A stretch of DNA of 64,000 nucleotides from Acanthaster planci (taxonomy: Eukaryota; Echinodermata; Asteroidea; Valvatida; Acanthasteridae), in assembly GCF_001949145.1 (NCBI RefSeq), contig NW_019091403.1, forward strand, positions 1,568,765 through 1,632,764, in the 5' to 3' direction. Numbering within the stretch: the stretch's first letter is position 1; each line of letters begins with the position of its first letter. Shown here in pieces: positions 23,891-53,029 of the stretch. Below the pieces are notes generated by a model that did no database searches, was not told where the DNA came from, and saw only the letters and a program-made list of their open reading frames with translations. The translations under genes and the position numbers were made by a program.

Positions 23891-26659
23891 ACCACATAAG
23901 CGCACAAGTATATGCGCGTTTGACGCGGAGTACGCGCAACGAATTTATTCCAAAGTATATGGTCTTTGCACACACAGAACGCGTACAAGAACCCAGTTGT
24001 AGCCATCTGTCTTTCTCTCGCGGACTGGGGGTGTTCGTCCACCCATTAATGTTAATTGCCCCAACCATCCTAAGAGAAATACGCACGCACAATTCCTGCT
24101 TTTGACGCACCAACCCGCGGAAAAAATCTGCATGCTGTTCAGGAGTACTTGGGCATTTTGGCTCGGTGCCATGCCTGACGCACATGCAGGCCTACTACTG
24201 TTATATATTCGGCCAAATTAATTGAAACGTCTGATTTTAAACAAAGTACCCGCTTAAGTCCTAGATGCAGCAAACGTTTCATGACAACAGCCTTCGTGTT
24301 GTGTCCTCTGTTCCTACCATTATCACCTGAAAACATTTTAAAAAAGCCACTTTTTGCCCAACTTATGAACAGTTATTTTGCTCACCAAGCAGGGCTGCGG
24401 TAAATGGCTCTCTTATGACAGTGAAACCACTCAAGCCACAAAGGAGTCGTTTACACCCTGTTGGTATGGCTGCCCTTCAAGCCCCAACAAAGAACTTACA
24501 GTCCTTGTATTAGGGTGTAATCTGTAGCGAGTGTGACAAAGCTGAAATTTTTCAAATGTTAATCTCAAAAACATCGTCAATGAACTGGCTATATTCTTTT
24601 GTGTGTTTTGGCAAACACCAACAGTTACTTGGAAATAGCAAGACACTGTTGTGCAGCACACAGGTGTGTTTCTGAATATACAATGTAATTCCATCACTAC
24701 ATATCACATTGCTACAAGCCAACACAAGAATGTATGACTGGCATAATCCTATGTACAGTGATGTAAACTGTATGTACATACATTTACTTTCCAGTAAAGG
24801 CAACAGTCATTGATCAAGTTACCAAAACAACAATGCAAGAACATTTTGTCATTTTGAAATATTACCCACAACACCACAAAAATTCAGCTTTCATGATACA
24901 TGATACATCTCTATTACATTCAGACGTTTTGCCCACAGCTAGTGGTGCTATTCTGGTTGTGAGAGTGTTCCCCCTCCAGATGCCACCATGATTGCTGGAT
25001 TTGGACAATTGTCAGGTGTTTAGATCTCATTTGGGCGAAATGAAGTATTGACATGCAGATGGATCCCTACGGCTACATTCTCATATACATGTACATCCCT
25101 GAAACAAATATTCCGTGCTAAATGGACACATGCTATGAAAGGCCCACAAATTCTAGCTCCACCAATTGAAATCAACCAAAAGTTGCCAATGCAATTTGGG
25201 AAAATTGTCAAATTGCATCCTCTTCAAATATAAATGTCTCCCTGAATGTTCTTTAGTTAGTTCATCCCTAGCAATTTCCTCACTTGTTTTGTGTCTTTTC
25301 TTTATCCGTGTTCTCTTAGGATGTGAAGAATAAAACCCTTTTATGAAGTTACCAATTCAAAACGACTCCTATTTTAATCTGCAATAATACTGATGCATAA
25401 AACATATGAAATAAAATCAAATCATATATATGTATACAGTTAAAATAACGAACAGGCAAGGAACATTGGTGGCCCATACAAATAGATACACGTACTTCCA
25501 CAAGTGGACTAGTTCAAAAGAATTCAAACATCCCTTATGTTGATGGGTAGACAATGTTACAGCATGCCAACACTCAAAGACATCATCATGAAATATGTCA
25601 CTGCTACTGGTCCCTTCGATCCTTAGCCAACGGAAACAGCATATCAGTGCCACTTTTAAACAATTTTTGTCAAGACTCTTTACGTATTACATCAGAGATG
25701 AGGGTGCAGTCAAAGTTCACACAAAATGCATTGGCTGAATTTGACGTCCCAGTTCCGCAGTACCTAATAGAATTGTTCAGTTTAATTTCACATTGATTTA
25801 CTCCTGAAAACTGCTTAGCATGTAATATAACTCAACTTTTCTTTCTCGGTGCAATTTAAAATACAAAACAAACAAACAATATCCCAATGAACAAATTATT
25901 GACTAATTTTTCATTGTATCCCACCACAAATGTTTGGATCATGGACATTAACTTAATTAGTTCCAGGCATCGCAATTTAATTGAAGACTTGGAAGGAGGA
26001 TTTACCCTTGAAAACGAAGCATTAAGCTTGCTGCATGACATACACCATTATCACCCATTCGGAGACAAGAAAAATAGATTGTGATAGACTTGCATTTTTA
26101 ATTTTCTCTTTGCCTATTGGCCCTTCATTGGAGAAGGCTTGTAAAATGAAAAATCTGTACACGCAGCATAAGTGACTTCTGGTTTTTTGTGTTGCATTAC
26201 AATTATATACAATGGCCACACACGGAGTATGTAAACATGTTTTCTAAAACAACTGAGTGACATGTTGAAAAATATAAAAACACTTAGGAGAAATGTAAAA
26301 AAGTTCTATACAACTTGTATTTACATGTACATACTTAAAATTATTAATGTTAAAATAAGAATATAAATGTGTAATGTCCTGAAAGAGTGGTGAACAAGAA
26401 GATGCAGTAATGCAGGCTTGAGACAGACTAGTCACAGGATGAGCTAACGACAAGGAGTTATCAAACATGGAGCTCACAGTAGTCATCAACTTTACCATTA
26501 CTAATCCTGCAACAAAATAATGAGAGAAGATTTCAGTAGTTTGAATAAGATCATTCTAAAACAGAGCAATTCAAACCTTTTTCAAAACTAACATCACTGA
26601 CACTTAGTTTTGGAATTTTGCCCTGCCCGACGTGTATTTTAACACTGTATGCTCAGTTT
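23891..26659. other. Intergenic and probable FAM76 3' UTR
   Basis: From about 24200 the sequence is AT-rich with no supported exon on either strand. The part nearest FAM76 should be its 3' UTR (minus strand). I found no unambiguous minus-strand AATAAA close to the stop. Open frames up to 164 codons at 23611-24105 overlap the inverted-repeat mosaic and look like chance frames. Confidence 0.45.
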
Positions 26660-26765
26660 ATGCCCCGAAGGCTTGTGAACAAACCACAAGCATTCTCGGG
26701 TGGAACTTGAACCCACGTCCTCCCGCTTACTAGTGCAGACGTCTTAAGCGGGTATCGCGAACAAC
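26660..26765 (-). mobile_element. tRNA-like SINE fragment (minus orientation)
   Basis: On the minus strand: CCGCTTAAGACGTCTGCACT, then AGTAAGCGGGAGGACG, then a B-box GTGGGTTCAAGTTCC, then a body ACCCGAGAATGCTTGTGG. The first 60 bases resemble a tRNA anticodon-to-T arm, but the rest departs from tRNA. It is about 100 bases past the FAM76 stop and so probably lies in its 3' UTR. Confidence 0.6.
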
Positions 26766-26861
26766 TAAAACTTGATTTACATTTCCCCGGCAAAAATCCA
26801 TCCTTGAAATCACTGACACTGTTTCTAATTAGACTTACTAGACTGCAAGCTGGATCCATCA

Positions 26862-33964
<7,103 letters not shown>

Positions 33965-34655
33965 TATTATTTACTATGGTGAACTATTTTCGACACACAT
34001 TTCTGCCCCTCTCTCTCTAGCCTCCTCCAAGGAGAGGGAACTACACAACGCGACGGCACGACGGCTCCCTTGCGTCGTGCCGTCCCGTCGAACCGTCGCC
34101 TTCAATTGCCATTACGTTTGTACACACACGGTGCATCGCATCGTGCCGTCGCGTGGCCAGCGGTGTTGTGCTGTCTAATTAACGTTTGTTCCTTGCTGCA
34201 TTTTTTCTGAATGTGGCTCCTCCGTCGACACGACGCCGGACGACTCGACATGTGCTGTCGCCCTTTGCTTCATGGTGTTTATAGAGGGCGCCATTACTTT
34301 TTTCTTTCATTCCTTTCCCCCGTACTTGCAAATGAAGTACATGTACATGTACACTGTACGTGTACATGCCCCGGGTTGTAAGCCTTGATTCTGTTGTTCC
34401 CTTTCATGCATTCTTTCCAACTTTGTGTTTTCATCATTAAGAGTGAATTGCGGTGAAGAAAAGGTTATTGTTTTAGTTTGTTTTTAGGCAGAAAAAAATG
34501 CAGCTAGGAAAGGACGTTAGACAGCACGACGCCACGGGCGACGACGCGACGCAAGGGAGCCGTCCTGCCTTCGCGTAGCGTAGTTCCGTCGCCTTGGAGG
34601 AGGCCCTGGAGAGAGAGGCAGAGATGTGTGTCGTAAATAGTACACCATACTAGTA
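33965..34655. mobile_element. CGACG-rich foldback element, copy 1
   Basis: Left arm about 33971-34110 and right arm about 34500-34655 are inverted: TTCGACACACATTTCTGCCC / CGACACACATCTCTGCC, then CTCTCTCTCTAGCCTCCTCC / CTCTCTCCAGGGCCTCCTCC, then CGACGGCTCCCTTGCGTCG in both arms. Inside these arms lie irregular CGTCGTGCCGTC arrays. No coding capacity. The right end is about 145 bases upstream of the MTF-1 start codon. Confidence 0.75.
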
Positions 34656-34800
34656 CCGTGCTGTACCGGTACCCCATACAATATACATGTATGAGTATAC
34701 TGTACATGTACAGACCGGCGCTTCATTAACTTCCTCGTCGTTCCACGTTAGATATGTACGAGTAGTTGATACCAGTCTAACGGAAGCTGCATTTGTCAAC

Positions 34801-37800
34801 ATGGCCGACAACAGAATGGAGGTGGTTGACGAAATGAGCGTCCATCGATTTGTAGAAGACGAACGTGAATCTGAAGGAGTTTGTATGAAACAAGATGGAG
34901 AGTGCTCAAGCACCGGAAATTTTGAATTTGACAGAACGTTTGTGTATATAGAACGCATTGGGGAGACAAGTGGTGGGAGCAGTCACGTCATGCATGTCGC
35001 TGAAAATCACCAAAACGACGTAGGCTTAGGCCTGGCCCATACTACAAGCCTCCAATCCCATGTACGTAATGTACATAATGTAGGCCTAACCGGTACGACA
35101 AGTCATCAGGAAGTCGAACATGTAGATTTAACTGCATGTAGCACTCCATCTCTTCACCAATATTCCGTGGATGCTCCATCATCTGAGTCGGGCCGTGATG
35201 TTCTGCAGATGCATGAAAATGACCAAGTCAATAATCTTGGTCATGTTGGTGATGGTTGTGATGGATTCATACATCACACAATATCACCAGATCAAATACA
35301 GACACAGATCAGCCATGTTGGCCCAGGATATCCATTCGATATGCCTGATGACATAGCCGGGGCAACCTTAACTATGGAAAGAACAAATCCCAAGACTAAG
35401 AAAAAAGAAATTAAGAGATATAACTGTGAGTTTGAACGATGTAATCGGACATATAGTACACCTGGAAACTTGAAAACACATTTGAAAACCCACACTGGGG
35501 ATTTCAGTTTTGTTTGTAAAGAAAAAGGATGTGGTAAAGCATTCTTGACTAGTTACAGCTTGAAAATTCATGTCCGTGTCCACACAAAAGAGCGTCCATA
35601 CTCATGTGTTTCAGAGGGATGCCAGAAGTCCTTCAACACATTATACAGGTGAGTAGATATTGGGAGCTATTTTTGAGTATTGAGATTCAGATACCTTCAT
35701 TTTTTTTAAGTTCCCAAAATGGAGGATTGAGGATGAATGCAGTTTTTGAAGTTGGGCAACTGGAGGATTTTGGAGGATAGAGGATGTGCCTTAGTAAAAA
35801 GTGTTAGGGTTGATATACATAATATATGCCCAAGGACACATAGTTAATTTTCATTTTCACTGACTCTAATTTAAAAACCTGCCTCATTCAGGGTGCACTG
35901 TGCAAATTCTAAGTAAATGCAGGAACTCCCTTCAGGTGGACACAGCTGTACAAATTTTGTTAAGAATTTAGATAGCAGTCATTTTGTGGTTACATGTACA
36001 TGTATGTTTCCAGACGCTTTTCCAAACTTTTTCATGCACGCTTAGATTAAAAGCTCATCAGAGACTCCACTCTGGATCAACCTTTAACTGTGATTCAGAG
36101 GGTTGCACCAAGTTCTTCACTACACTGAGTGATCTCCGAAAACATATCAGAACACACACTGGTGAAAAACCATTCAAGTAAGTTGGATCAAATGCATGGT
36201 ATTCAACTCATTTAAATCAAATTTTTGCAGTAGGTCTATTTACTTTGATGTTATACATTTAAATATATGGATGCTAAAAATATAGGAGGTGAGAGTTGTT
36301 TTGAAAGTTTGAAACCTCTTTGTCTTACGTTTGCAGATGTGAGAGCTGTGGAAAGGCATTTGCCGCAAGTCATCACCTCAAGACACATGTCAGGACACAT
36401 ACTGGTAACGATGCATACGTAGTACATGTACATTCATGAGTTTCTAAGTAACGTGAAACTGAATACATACATACATGTAGCACTGATGTGAACTTGATTG
36501 AATAAATGTAGCAGTCAGCTTACCCCCATACAACCAGACCATTACCAGTTCACATGACAAACTGATTTGACATGCTTGGCTGACAGTTGTATTTACCTGG
36601 CAACCTGTTGAGTAACTCACCCAACAACTCAACTGACAAAGTTGCTTCATGAAGTACATGTAGCTTGACAAACTCACATTATAAATTCACTTTACAACTC
36701 ACATAGTGAACCCATTTGCCAAACACACCTGACAGACTTATATGTACCTTTTATCTGATGGCTATCCATCCACTTGACTTTGACAAAGTAGGACTGGCAC
36801 AAATCTAATCTGATAGATAACGGTGTTAACAATGGATTAATGCTCACAGGAGGTCCAATAATACATACCCAGTAAATCTAATATGCACTGAGTTAGAGAG
36901 TTTACCATTGTTGTTCATAGGGGAGAAGCCTTATTCATGTCAAGAGGACGGATGTGATCGTTCCTTCAATACACAATACAGCCTGAAGAGTCACCAGAAG
37001 GGGCATGATAAACACTCATCCAACTCAGACCCTTTGAATGCGGACAAGCCACAGGTAGAGATGAAATTGTAGTAATTGGCGTGTATCAATTAGTGTCTTA
37101 AATTGCTGTTATGGGTAAAGGAATAATTCAGTGTGATGAAATAAAATCTTTGTTCCACCTACAAAAGATTTTGTGATGTTGATTTGGTTATTAGCCATGA
37201 ATATTCAAGTCTTCCCCTGGTGACAGTTTATAGTGGTCACCCCAGTATTAATTGTTTTTGTTGAACTTTAATTATGAAGGCCAAGTTCCACCACTAATCA
37301 TTTGTTAAAAGTGGTCGATTTTGCTTGGTAACCTACATGTGTGCATAGAACACATTGTGAGTACCAGGTTAAATTGACTAGTAGTTAAAGTGGGCTGAAT
37401 GAACTTTGCCAAAGAGTGGCATGTACATATACATTTGGCTAGAATTTGGACTTCCTTTGTACATTTGTATGTGTACATGTACGTAATTCATGTCTGTGCA
37501 TCTTTATGTACATGTATACAGCACATTGATTGTCCCCATTTGCTCTTATTACAGAAAGATGATTCCATTCAGGAGAATAGAGTGGCCAGTTCAACCTCCG
37601 TTGGTTGGGTAGCTACACCAAGTTCAGCTTGCATTTGCACCTGTGGCTCTAGAAATGCAACCATGATAGCCACAAAGCCAACTGAGGTATGGCATTGTAC
37701 ATTTTGTTGTCATGCAGTCTTAGGCGTTTGTTCAACCCAGTGAAGGGATTAGCTGGGGTCAGATGACGCATACTTCCTGTAGACCTGGAGTATTTTACAG

Positions 37801-39714
37801 CATGGACTTGTTCATATTACAGAAATAAGTGGATACAGCTGGTGGCAGAAATGGATTTTTAAAACTCAAATTCGACATTTTCATAAAACCTGTTAAAACC
37901 AAGTAAATCAGTTTTTTGTTATTCATTTATAAGCAATTTATGAATTGTACTAGTTTCACACCCTGACTGTGCAATCCATCAGGATTCTGTCACTGAAACT
38001 GTAACAGTTTGACCTTTGGTAAATGCTGCAGTCACAAACAGACGATTTCAATCTGCAGATACTAGCACATCTGAAGAGTGAATGTCATTTGTTTTGTTGC
38101 ATAATGATTATAACAAGCCTCATTCCCTTTATCATGTCCTTTTCCTGTAATACAGATACCTGTTGGTGATGTGGTTACCACTCCTGCTGTCCAGCGTGCT
38201 AGTACAGCCAATTTTGAAGTAGTTAACACTAAGGAACTACCAGTATTATCGCAGTCATTGAACCAGCAAACAGGTACATAGCTCATTTGAATTTGTCTTT
38301 TACTCACAGCACATCAACCAGCACTTGTGTTGTCATTAGAACTATGTTAACCTTCAGTATTCTCAACTGTCACATTTTAATACAATTTTTCAATTAATTG
38401 TAATTTTTCACATGCCCCAGGAAGTTAGGGTCAATAAACACTCAGAAGGATCAACAATTGTACAGTCCGTAAGACTTTGTAGGTATGTTGTATAACTCAC
38501 AGCTAAGTGACAATCGTATAGTCTGTGTGTATGATGTAATGTTTTCACTCTCATTTTATTTTACTGTCGCAGAGAAGAAGGCCCAACACACTGGTCAGTC
38601 TGTGATTATTCACAGCATTCCATCTGGCTCAGCTGGTCAAAATGTGATAATTACAATCAATCAAGATTCATCAGCTCCTACACAAGTTGTCATTGCACCA
38701 CAACATCAGGTTTCTCAACAGACATGCAATGCAACACAGGTCATGAGTATTAAGCCAGATAATACCAGCAGTATTTCAACAAGGATGGTTCCTTTTGGAG
38801 ATTCAACTGGTCAACCAACTGTTGGAATGTGTGTACATCATACAGAAGCAGCCAAGTCACATCTTCCTGTCACCAATTTATCAAGTACATCAGAAGTTAA
38901 AACTAATGGGACAGCAATGATCCCAGTACCTCCAGTAGGTTTATCTATAAATCAACCACGTACAGCTGCTGTACCAGCAAATCCTCCAACCGTAGTTCCT
39001 AGACCAGTGGTTCTTACTATTGCTACACCTGATCATGCTGTCATGCACTCCCATTCTAGTGTTCAACAACAAACCTGCATCCAAGTCATAACAGATGAAA
39101 GTAAAGTGCACAAGTCGGATTCCAGTGGTCAAGCAGAGTGTAAGCATGGCATAAGTTGTGCACCTCCTGTGACCACTGATATTGTGGTTGCTAGGCAACC
39201 TCCCGGTAGCTTTTGTGCCGCTAATCAGAAAGCAGGACAGTCGACTGTCCAGCAGACTGTCCAGCAAGTGGCACATTCACATCAAATCAATGAGCAAATT
39301 CCGATGATTAAAGATTCCTTCTCTCTAGGTTCAACCAATTCCATTTCAGTCCATTCAAGTGACCAGATGAAATCATGGGTCACTAATTTTCCGCATACTT
39401 CCTCAACATCTCCAGATGTTGCAACAAAGTCTTGTACATGCAATGACTCCTGGAAGAATCAACAAAAGAGACAGACTGATGATATGATCAAATCTTGGTT
39501 GAATGATAAGAATGCGAGCATGTCACAGCGTGAAGCTGATGCTGAATCCAATGCAAACAGCTCAATTAGTACTGAGGAAATAGAAAGGCAGCCTTGTCCC
39601 TTGTGTAGCTGCACCTGTCCATGTGAATGTAAGACACCACTATCCAAAAGTGACTTCCAGGATGGCATGTCAGTCATTTCATCCTTCAGTTTAAGTAATT
39701 TCCCGGACTTTTAA
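34801..39714 (+). CDS. MTF1: Metal regulatory transcription factor 1, complete
   Basis: Exons 34801-35648, 36046-36177, 36337-36404, 36921-37054, 37555-37686, 38156-38273, 38573-39714; 2574 nt, 857 aa plus TAA. Phases agree at all junctions. After an acidic N part and a basic stretch ([10 protein letters not shown], possible NLS) come six C2H2 fingers at about residues 207-382, with [52 protein letters not shown] and [17 protein letters not shown], nearly as in vertebrate MTF-1. The long C part is Gln/Ser/Thr-rich. [13 protein letters not shown] cluster near residues 819-831 corresponds to the C-terminal cysteine cluster needed for metal response. MTF-1 binds metal response elements and induces metallothionein and transporter genes under Zn/Cd. 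The start has a good context (AACATGG); the frame is open upstream to 34687, but that part is non-conserved and partly in the foldback flank. Confidence 0.97.
36480..36730. repeat. Degenerate GACAAACTCAC repeat block in MTF-1 intron 3
   Basis: About a dozen diverged units of roughly 16-18 bases around ACAACTCA or ACAAACTCAC, with variable spacers. The build resembles the CAACTCGAC blocks at 14938 and 16186, but the core differs by lacking the CG. Confidence 0.5.
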
Positions 39715-39797
39715 TTCAGATGGATGAATGAAAAAATTAAGTAATTGAAAGAAACCTGAAATTGTTCCATGTTTCTGTCTCACTTTCTACATACTAA

Positions 39798-39803
39798 AAT
39801 AAA
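39798..39803 (+). promoter_or_regulatory. Poly(A) signal, MTF-1
   Basis: AATAAA 84 bases after the MTF-1 stop codon. Longer 3' UTRs are possible because more AATAAA motifs lie downstream. Confidence 0.6.
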
Positions 39804-42800
39804 TTGTTTGTAATCTTTTGTAAGTCAAGGTTTCAGATGACAAACATGTTCTTGGTATCACTACATTTTTGGCCAGACAAGCTAAACCAAGAAATGCATG
39901 GCCAGCAGCATATCAAGCTTTTGGTGTGGGGGGGGGGAAACATTCAAAAGGGAATGCGGCTTTGGGCTCATTAAAAATGATGTTGGGGGAAAAATCAAAT
40001 TGCGTTGTTTTCTTAGGGTTTTGGTGCCAATGTTTGAGAAATAAATATACCGATTACTTTCTTTCCTTTTCACCTATAAAGTATTTTAAAAAACTTCCAT
40101 CGGGGGGCAAGTTTCCCCCACCTCCCCCACTGGATATGCCACTGTGCATGACTTCTTATAAAGGAAATGACTCGGTGAAATCTTCAAAATTATTTTGTAC
40201 AGGCTCTTAGAAAGTGAATATTGGATTCGAATGCATGTCCATAAATTAGGTAATTGTTAAACACAAATAAGAATCAAGGCTGGACAATTTAAGGAATCAA
40301 ATTTCAGTTATGTGCTTCAAGTGAATGCTATGCATTTAAAAGCAATATATGTTTGTTTTAGGACTGTGAATGTAGATACATTGTACATGTAATATTTCAT
40401 AACATGAAAACCTTAACATATAAGTATAAATTTGAAAAAGGAAAACATTTTATTAAACTTTACCACAACCTGTCAAATTATTTAGATTTAAGAGCTGAAA
40501 TGAATACATGTAATAAACAAAAATTTGATATTTTATGGATCAAAACATTTTACCTTTCAGCTTTCATTGGTTTAGGTACACTGTTCATATATTTCAGCGG
40601 TTAAAAGTGAACATGCATGCGTCCAAAGTCAATGTGCATAGATATATACATGTATTACTTTTTAGAGGTGATTGTGTCATTGTTAAGGACTGCATAATTC
40701 TTTTTAAAAAATCTCTGGATGTTTTTTTGTGATAATTTGACATGGTATGTTACTGGTACTGAATGCATTAAAAAAGTAAACAAATGTTTTATCTTAAAAG
40801 CTATCTCTTAGATTTTGATCAATTTTATACAGATATACAGATTTCATGACTTACAAAATAGTTTGTCAAGAGGTTGTATAAGAAAAGATCACGGTAAAAG
40901 ACAAAATTGGATGACAGTTTGCGATCCAGCGTTGAGTCCTAGTGCATGCGAAAATGCAAAATGCTGTCTTAAATTGTGTTCCAGTAATTTAAGTGCATTT
41001 AGCGTTGTGCATTTCGGTATAAAATGTCTTGTTCAGAAAAAAATGAGGAAAACTTGGGAGTTAAATGCACTTAATTTGATAAGAGGAATACATGTACCAA
41101 ACCCTCAACATGCATGTTTACAGTGTAGAAATAAAAAGTTGGGCTTGTGAAGTCATGGTTCTCTAAGACTATGGAGAATTATTACATGTATTACATTGTC
41201 CGAATTTCGTTTTATGGTCTAATGGAGGAGAATGCCTAATTGATTCACAGTATAACATGAAACTGATACAATTTAAACTGCTGCAAACTTCAACTACAGC
41301 ATTACTGTATGGAGGTGAAAAAGCAATGATTACTCTGTAATTACCACAAGTGAAAACTGGTTTGCAGTTGAATAAAATGACATTTTGTGCAGCTGTGCTT
41401 AGCTTTTTTAAGAATCAATACAAAGTTCGCACTGCAGTTGGTTTCATCGTGATTTCAGTTGAGTCGACCAGCTGATAACAGGATATTTGCAAGTGTACAC
41501 ATTTGTTCTGTCTATTCATGCAGTTTGTTGCACATGTAATGTCAGGTCACTCTTGGCCGGAGTGGCTTGTTGTGAGAGCCTGCATTTTCATGCTCAATAT
41601 TATGGCAGGCCAACTAAAAATTGTAATATCAGTTTCTAAGTTGTGGCAGCTGAACAGTCTGATATCATTGGTACAGTATACCTGCATCTCTGTGAAGATA
41701 CTACAGGTATTCCAAATGACTTGTGTACGGTCTATATACCAGCATGTGTAGACAAGCATGAACATGCAGTGTGTCAACCTCCTCCCCCTATAGCTGATTA
41801 AACTGGTTAAACAGGCAAAGCTTAGAATCCATTTCAAGTTCAATTGTTTCGTCTCAACCAATATATGAAAATGTGTTCTGCCTCTCTTCTCCTCTCGATG
41901 CTTTATATTGCTTCACATTACAAATAAATGTAGTTGCTTGACAGTTGTGAAGGATTTCTAATAAAGGTTTGGATGTTCAAAAAACAAAAAGTACATGTGC
42001 TTCAGTCCAAAGCATTTTAACAGCACACGCATGTACATTAGATTTCTGGACATTTGAAGCAAGATATGGATAGAGAACACCCCTTTGTGTTGGTCATTAG
42101 AATCTCAGGAATTCTTTTCAAACATCTAGTGAGGGATATGTTAGGTAACAGTAGTCTAGAGTGTCTAATGAGTGTGGACATGTGGGAGGGGAGGACAGAT
42201 CAAGCTTTCAGGAAAGGGGGGGGGTGATGGATATATTGAAGGGATGCCCTGTAAAGGAGACCCACCAGAAATCTATGTAACTGTGTAACTAGATAGGTGG
42301 ATCCATATCTAGGATTTTTTTAGGGGGTAGGCCTACTAATTTTCCATCATTTCACTGGTAGTTCCATTAAGTCCATGGCTGAACCACCCCTCTCGATCTG
42401 CCTCTTGGGGGTACCCCTCTGTCCCATATCTTGCTGGGTATATTTCTCAAGGTAACTTGCAAGAATCTTTGTTTTCCAGAAGCTTTTCCTTGAAACTGCC
42501 AGAAGTACACGTATAGAAACATTAAAGGTGAATGGAATTCTTCAAGTAAGGATTTTAGTGAATTGTTTTTTACATGCTGGAAAATATCATTAAAAATTAT
42601 CTACAAAATTTTAATTTCATAAAGTAAAGTTTTCACCATAGCAATCTGTGTTTTCTTTATTAGAAGCAAATCAGCAAAAATTGAGAGAATTGCATGATGT
42701 CATATTATTAACTTAACACAGATACATTATAGGGATCATCAGATTATTTTCTAGAAAACGGTAACTTGCAAGTAACAATTGTTACGCGCTTGCACACTAT

Positions 42801-44247
42801 CATCACATATTCTGACCTGTGACACCCCCAAAAAAAGCTAAATAAAGAGTGCGGCAACAAGAGGTATCAGTGGTGAATGACAGTTTGGAGTGATTTACAC
42901 AACAGTGTATGCAAGAAACAGATAGATGTTGACATTTCAAATATAGTTCTTGAACTTCGGGAATGCTGAGGTAACATAGCAGCTCAACTTAGCCAATTGG
43001 AGACTAGGTCAAATACTTCATTTGTCGATTTCTAATAGTTCATTGCCTGCTTAACTGTCTGGCTAGATAAACCTCTACTGTTCAATAAACCTCAAAAATT
43101 TTGCCACAAATAATGATCCAAAAAGGTAAAACTCAAATATATAAAATTTTACCTCAATACGTTTTGTCAAGAACACACTTTCACAACATGGCCACCTAAC
43201 AGAAAGCACTGAATAAGGTCAGTCATTTGGCCAAAGATTTAGTGTTTGAAGAATTATCACAAAATATGTTTACAAATGCTACCACTACATCCAAGCTTTT
43301 TGCATGTTTCCAGTGCCGAAAAAACTGGTAAATGGAAGACTGAAAATTTCCTGTGTCCATTAAGTTGTAAAAAGTACACCAAGTAAAGTATTACATATTG
43401 ATAAGAGGTTAATGTTTTTTTATACATGTAGCAGTCATTCTATGGACATGGTATCAAAAACTCTTCTGATAAGTTAAGACTCTTGATATTCAGACTGTGC
43501 AATAAACTTTCCTACACGTATGAATCTTTTCAGATTAACACAGCATAGATGTGATTTCGGAGTATTCAGTAGATATCTGGACCACTATGTGCAAGCAATG
43601 TGGCAGTGGATTCGTTACATCTGTAAGTACACCCAAGAAAGACTAAATGCAAATTGACCACTCCACATCAGTAACATTTTATTAATTTGAAATCCACTTT
43701 CTCAATCACATACAGTTTTCTCCAATGAGCACAACTTCTGTGCTATCCACTCACCTCTAGGGTTGTGCTGCACAGTGCAATCATATATTCTTGGACAGAA
43801 CCTGTACTGCCACCTGCTTGCAAGCAATTTCTAAATAGTTGTTTCTTTTTTTACTGTGTAAATAATGTAGAAACCAAAGCAAATTTGTACACTCTTGATC
43901 CTCAACACTGCAACTAGTCCTACAAATGCATTTGTACAGCACTCAAACATATTAAAAACCCCAAACAAGTTAGTATTGAATGAAAAGTCCTCCATATGAT
44001 ATATAACAACTCTTTAAGGGTACCCGATTGATTTGTTTCCCAAAAGCATTGGATATTGACTTCAAGTATTATATTCTTTCCCTTCATACATGCATTGTGT
44101 AGCAGGTCCTGTGTACTAAAGTGTGATGTATATCTCTGTGGATGTGATCATATTTATGCCTCAAATCAAGTTCCTGTTGCACGCTTCAAACAGTAATGCA
44201 GGATTCTAAAAAGAAGCCACAATCTTCCATCCAGATGTTGCTTTAAT
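39804..44247. other. Intergenic interval between convergent MTF-1 and taxilin genes
   Basis: About 4.4 kb, AT-rich, with poly-G runs near 39930 and 42220. No exon is supported on either strand. Open frames of 60-114 codons have no recognisable domains and contain the pervasive TACATGTA motif. Confidence 0.5.
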
Positions 44248-44296
44248 CCTAACAGTCCTCAGTCCTTCACCTGTTAAAGGACTGAGGACTGTTAGG
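44248..44296. repeat. Perfect 20-bp inverted repeat near the end of taxilin
   Basis: CCTAACAGTCCTCAGTCCTT (44248-44267), a 9-base spacer, then its exact reverse complement (44277-44296). It lies 30 bases past the taxilin stop codon on the transcribed strand, so in RNA it would form a stable hairpin. An imperfect relative is at 57231-57287. Confidence 0.9.
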
Positions 44297-44325
44297 GTTA
44301 CGGTTCCTTCATCAAGTCAATTTTA

Positions 44326-53029
<8,704 letters not shown>

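Noticed and set aside
23611-24105. 164-codon plus-strand open frame
   Set aside because: Overlaps the inverted-repeat mosaic (A', C', B'), has an opposing frame of similar size on minus, and shows no domain; a by-product of repeat sequence.
26660-26765. Functional tRNA gene
   Set aside because: The B-box and anticodon-like arm look tRNA-like, but no acceptor stem or proper D arm closes the cloverleaf; a SINE fragment is a better explanation.
34687-34800. In-frame N-terminal extension of MTF-1 ([14 protein letters not shown])
   Set aside because: Lies in TACATGTA-rich sequence next to the foldback element and lacks similarity to MTF-1; the ATG at 34801 has a better context and starts the acidic N-terminal region.
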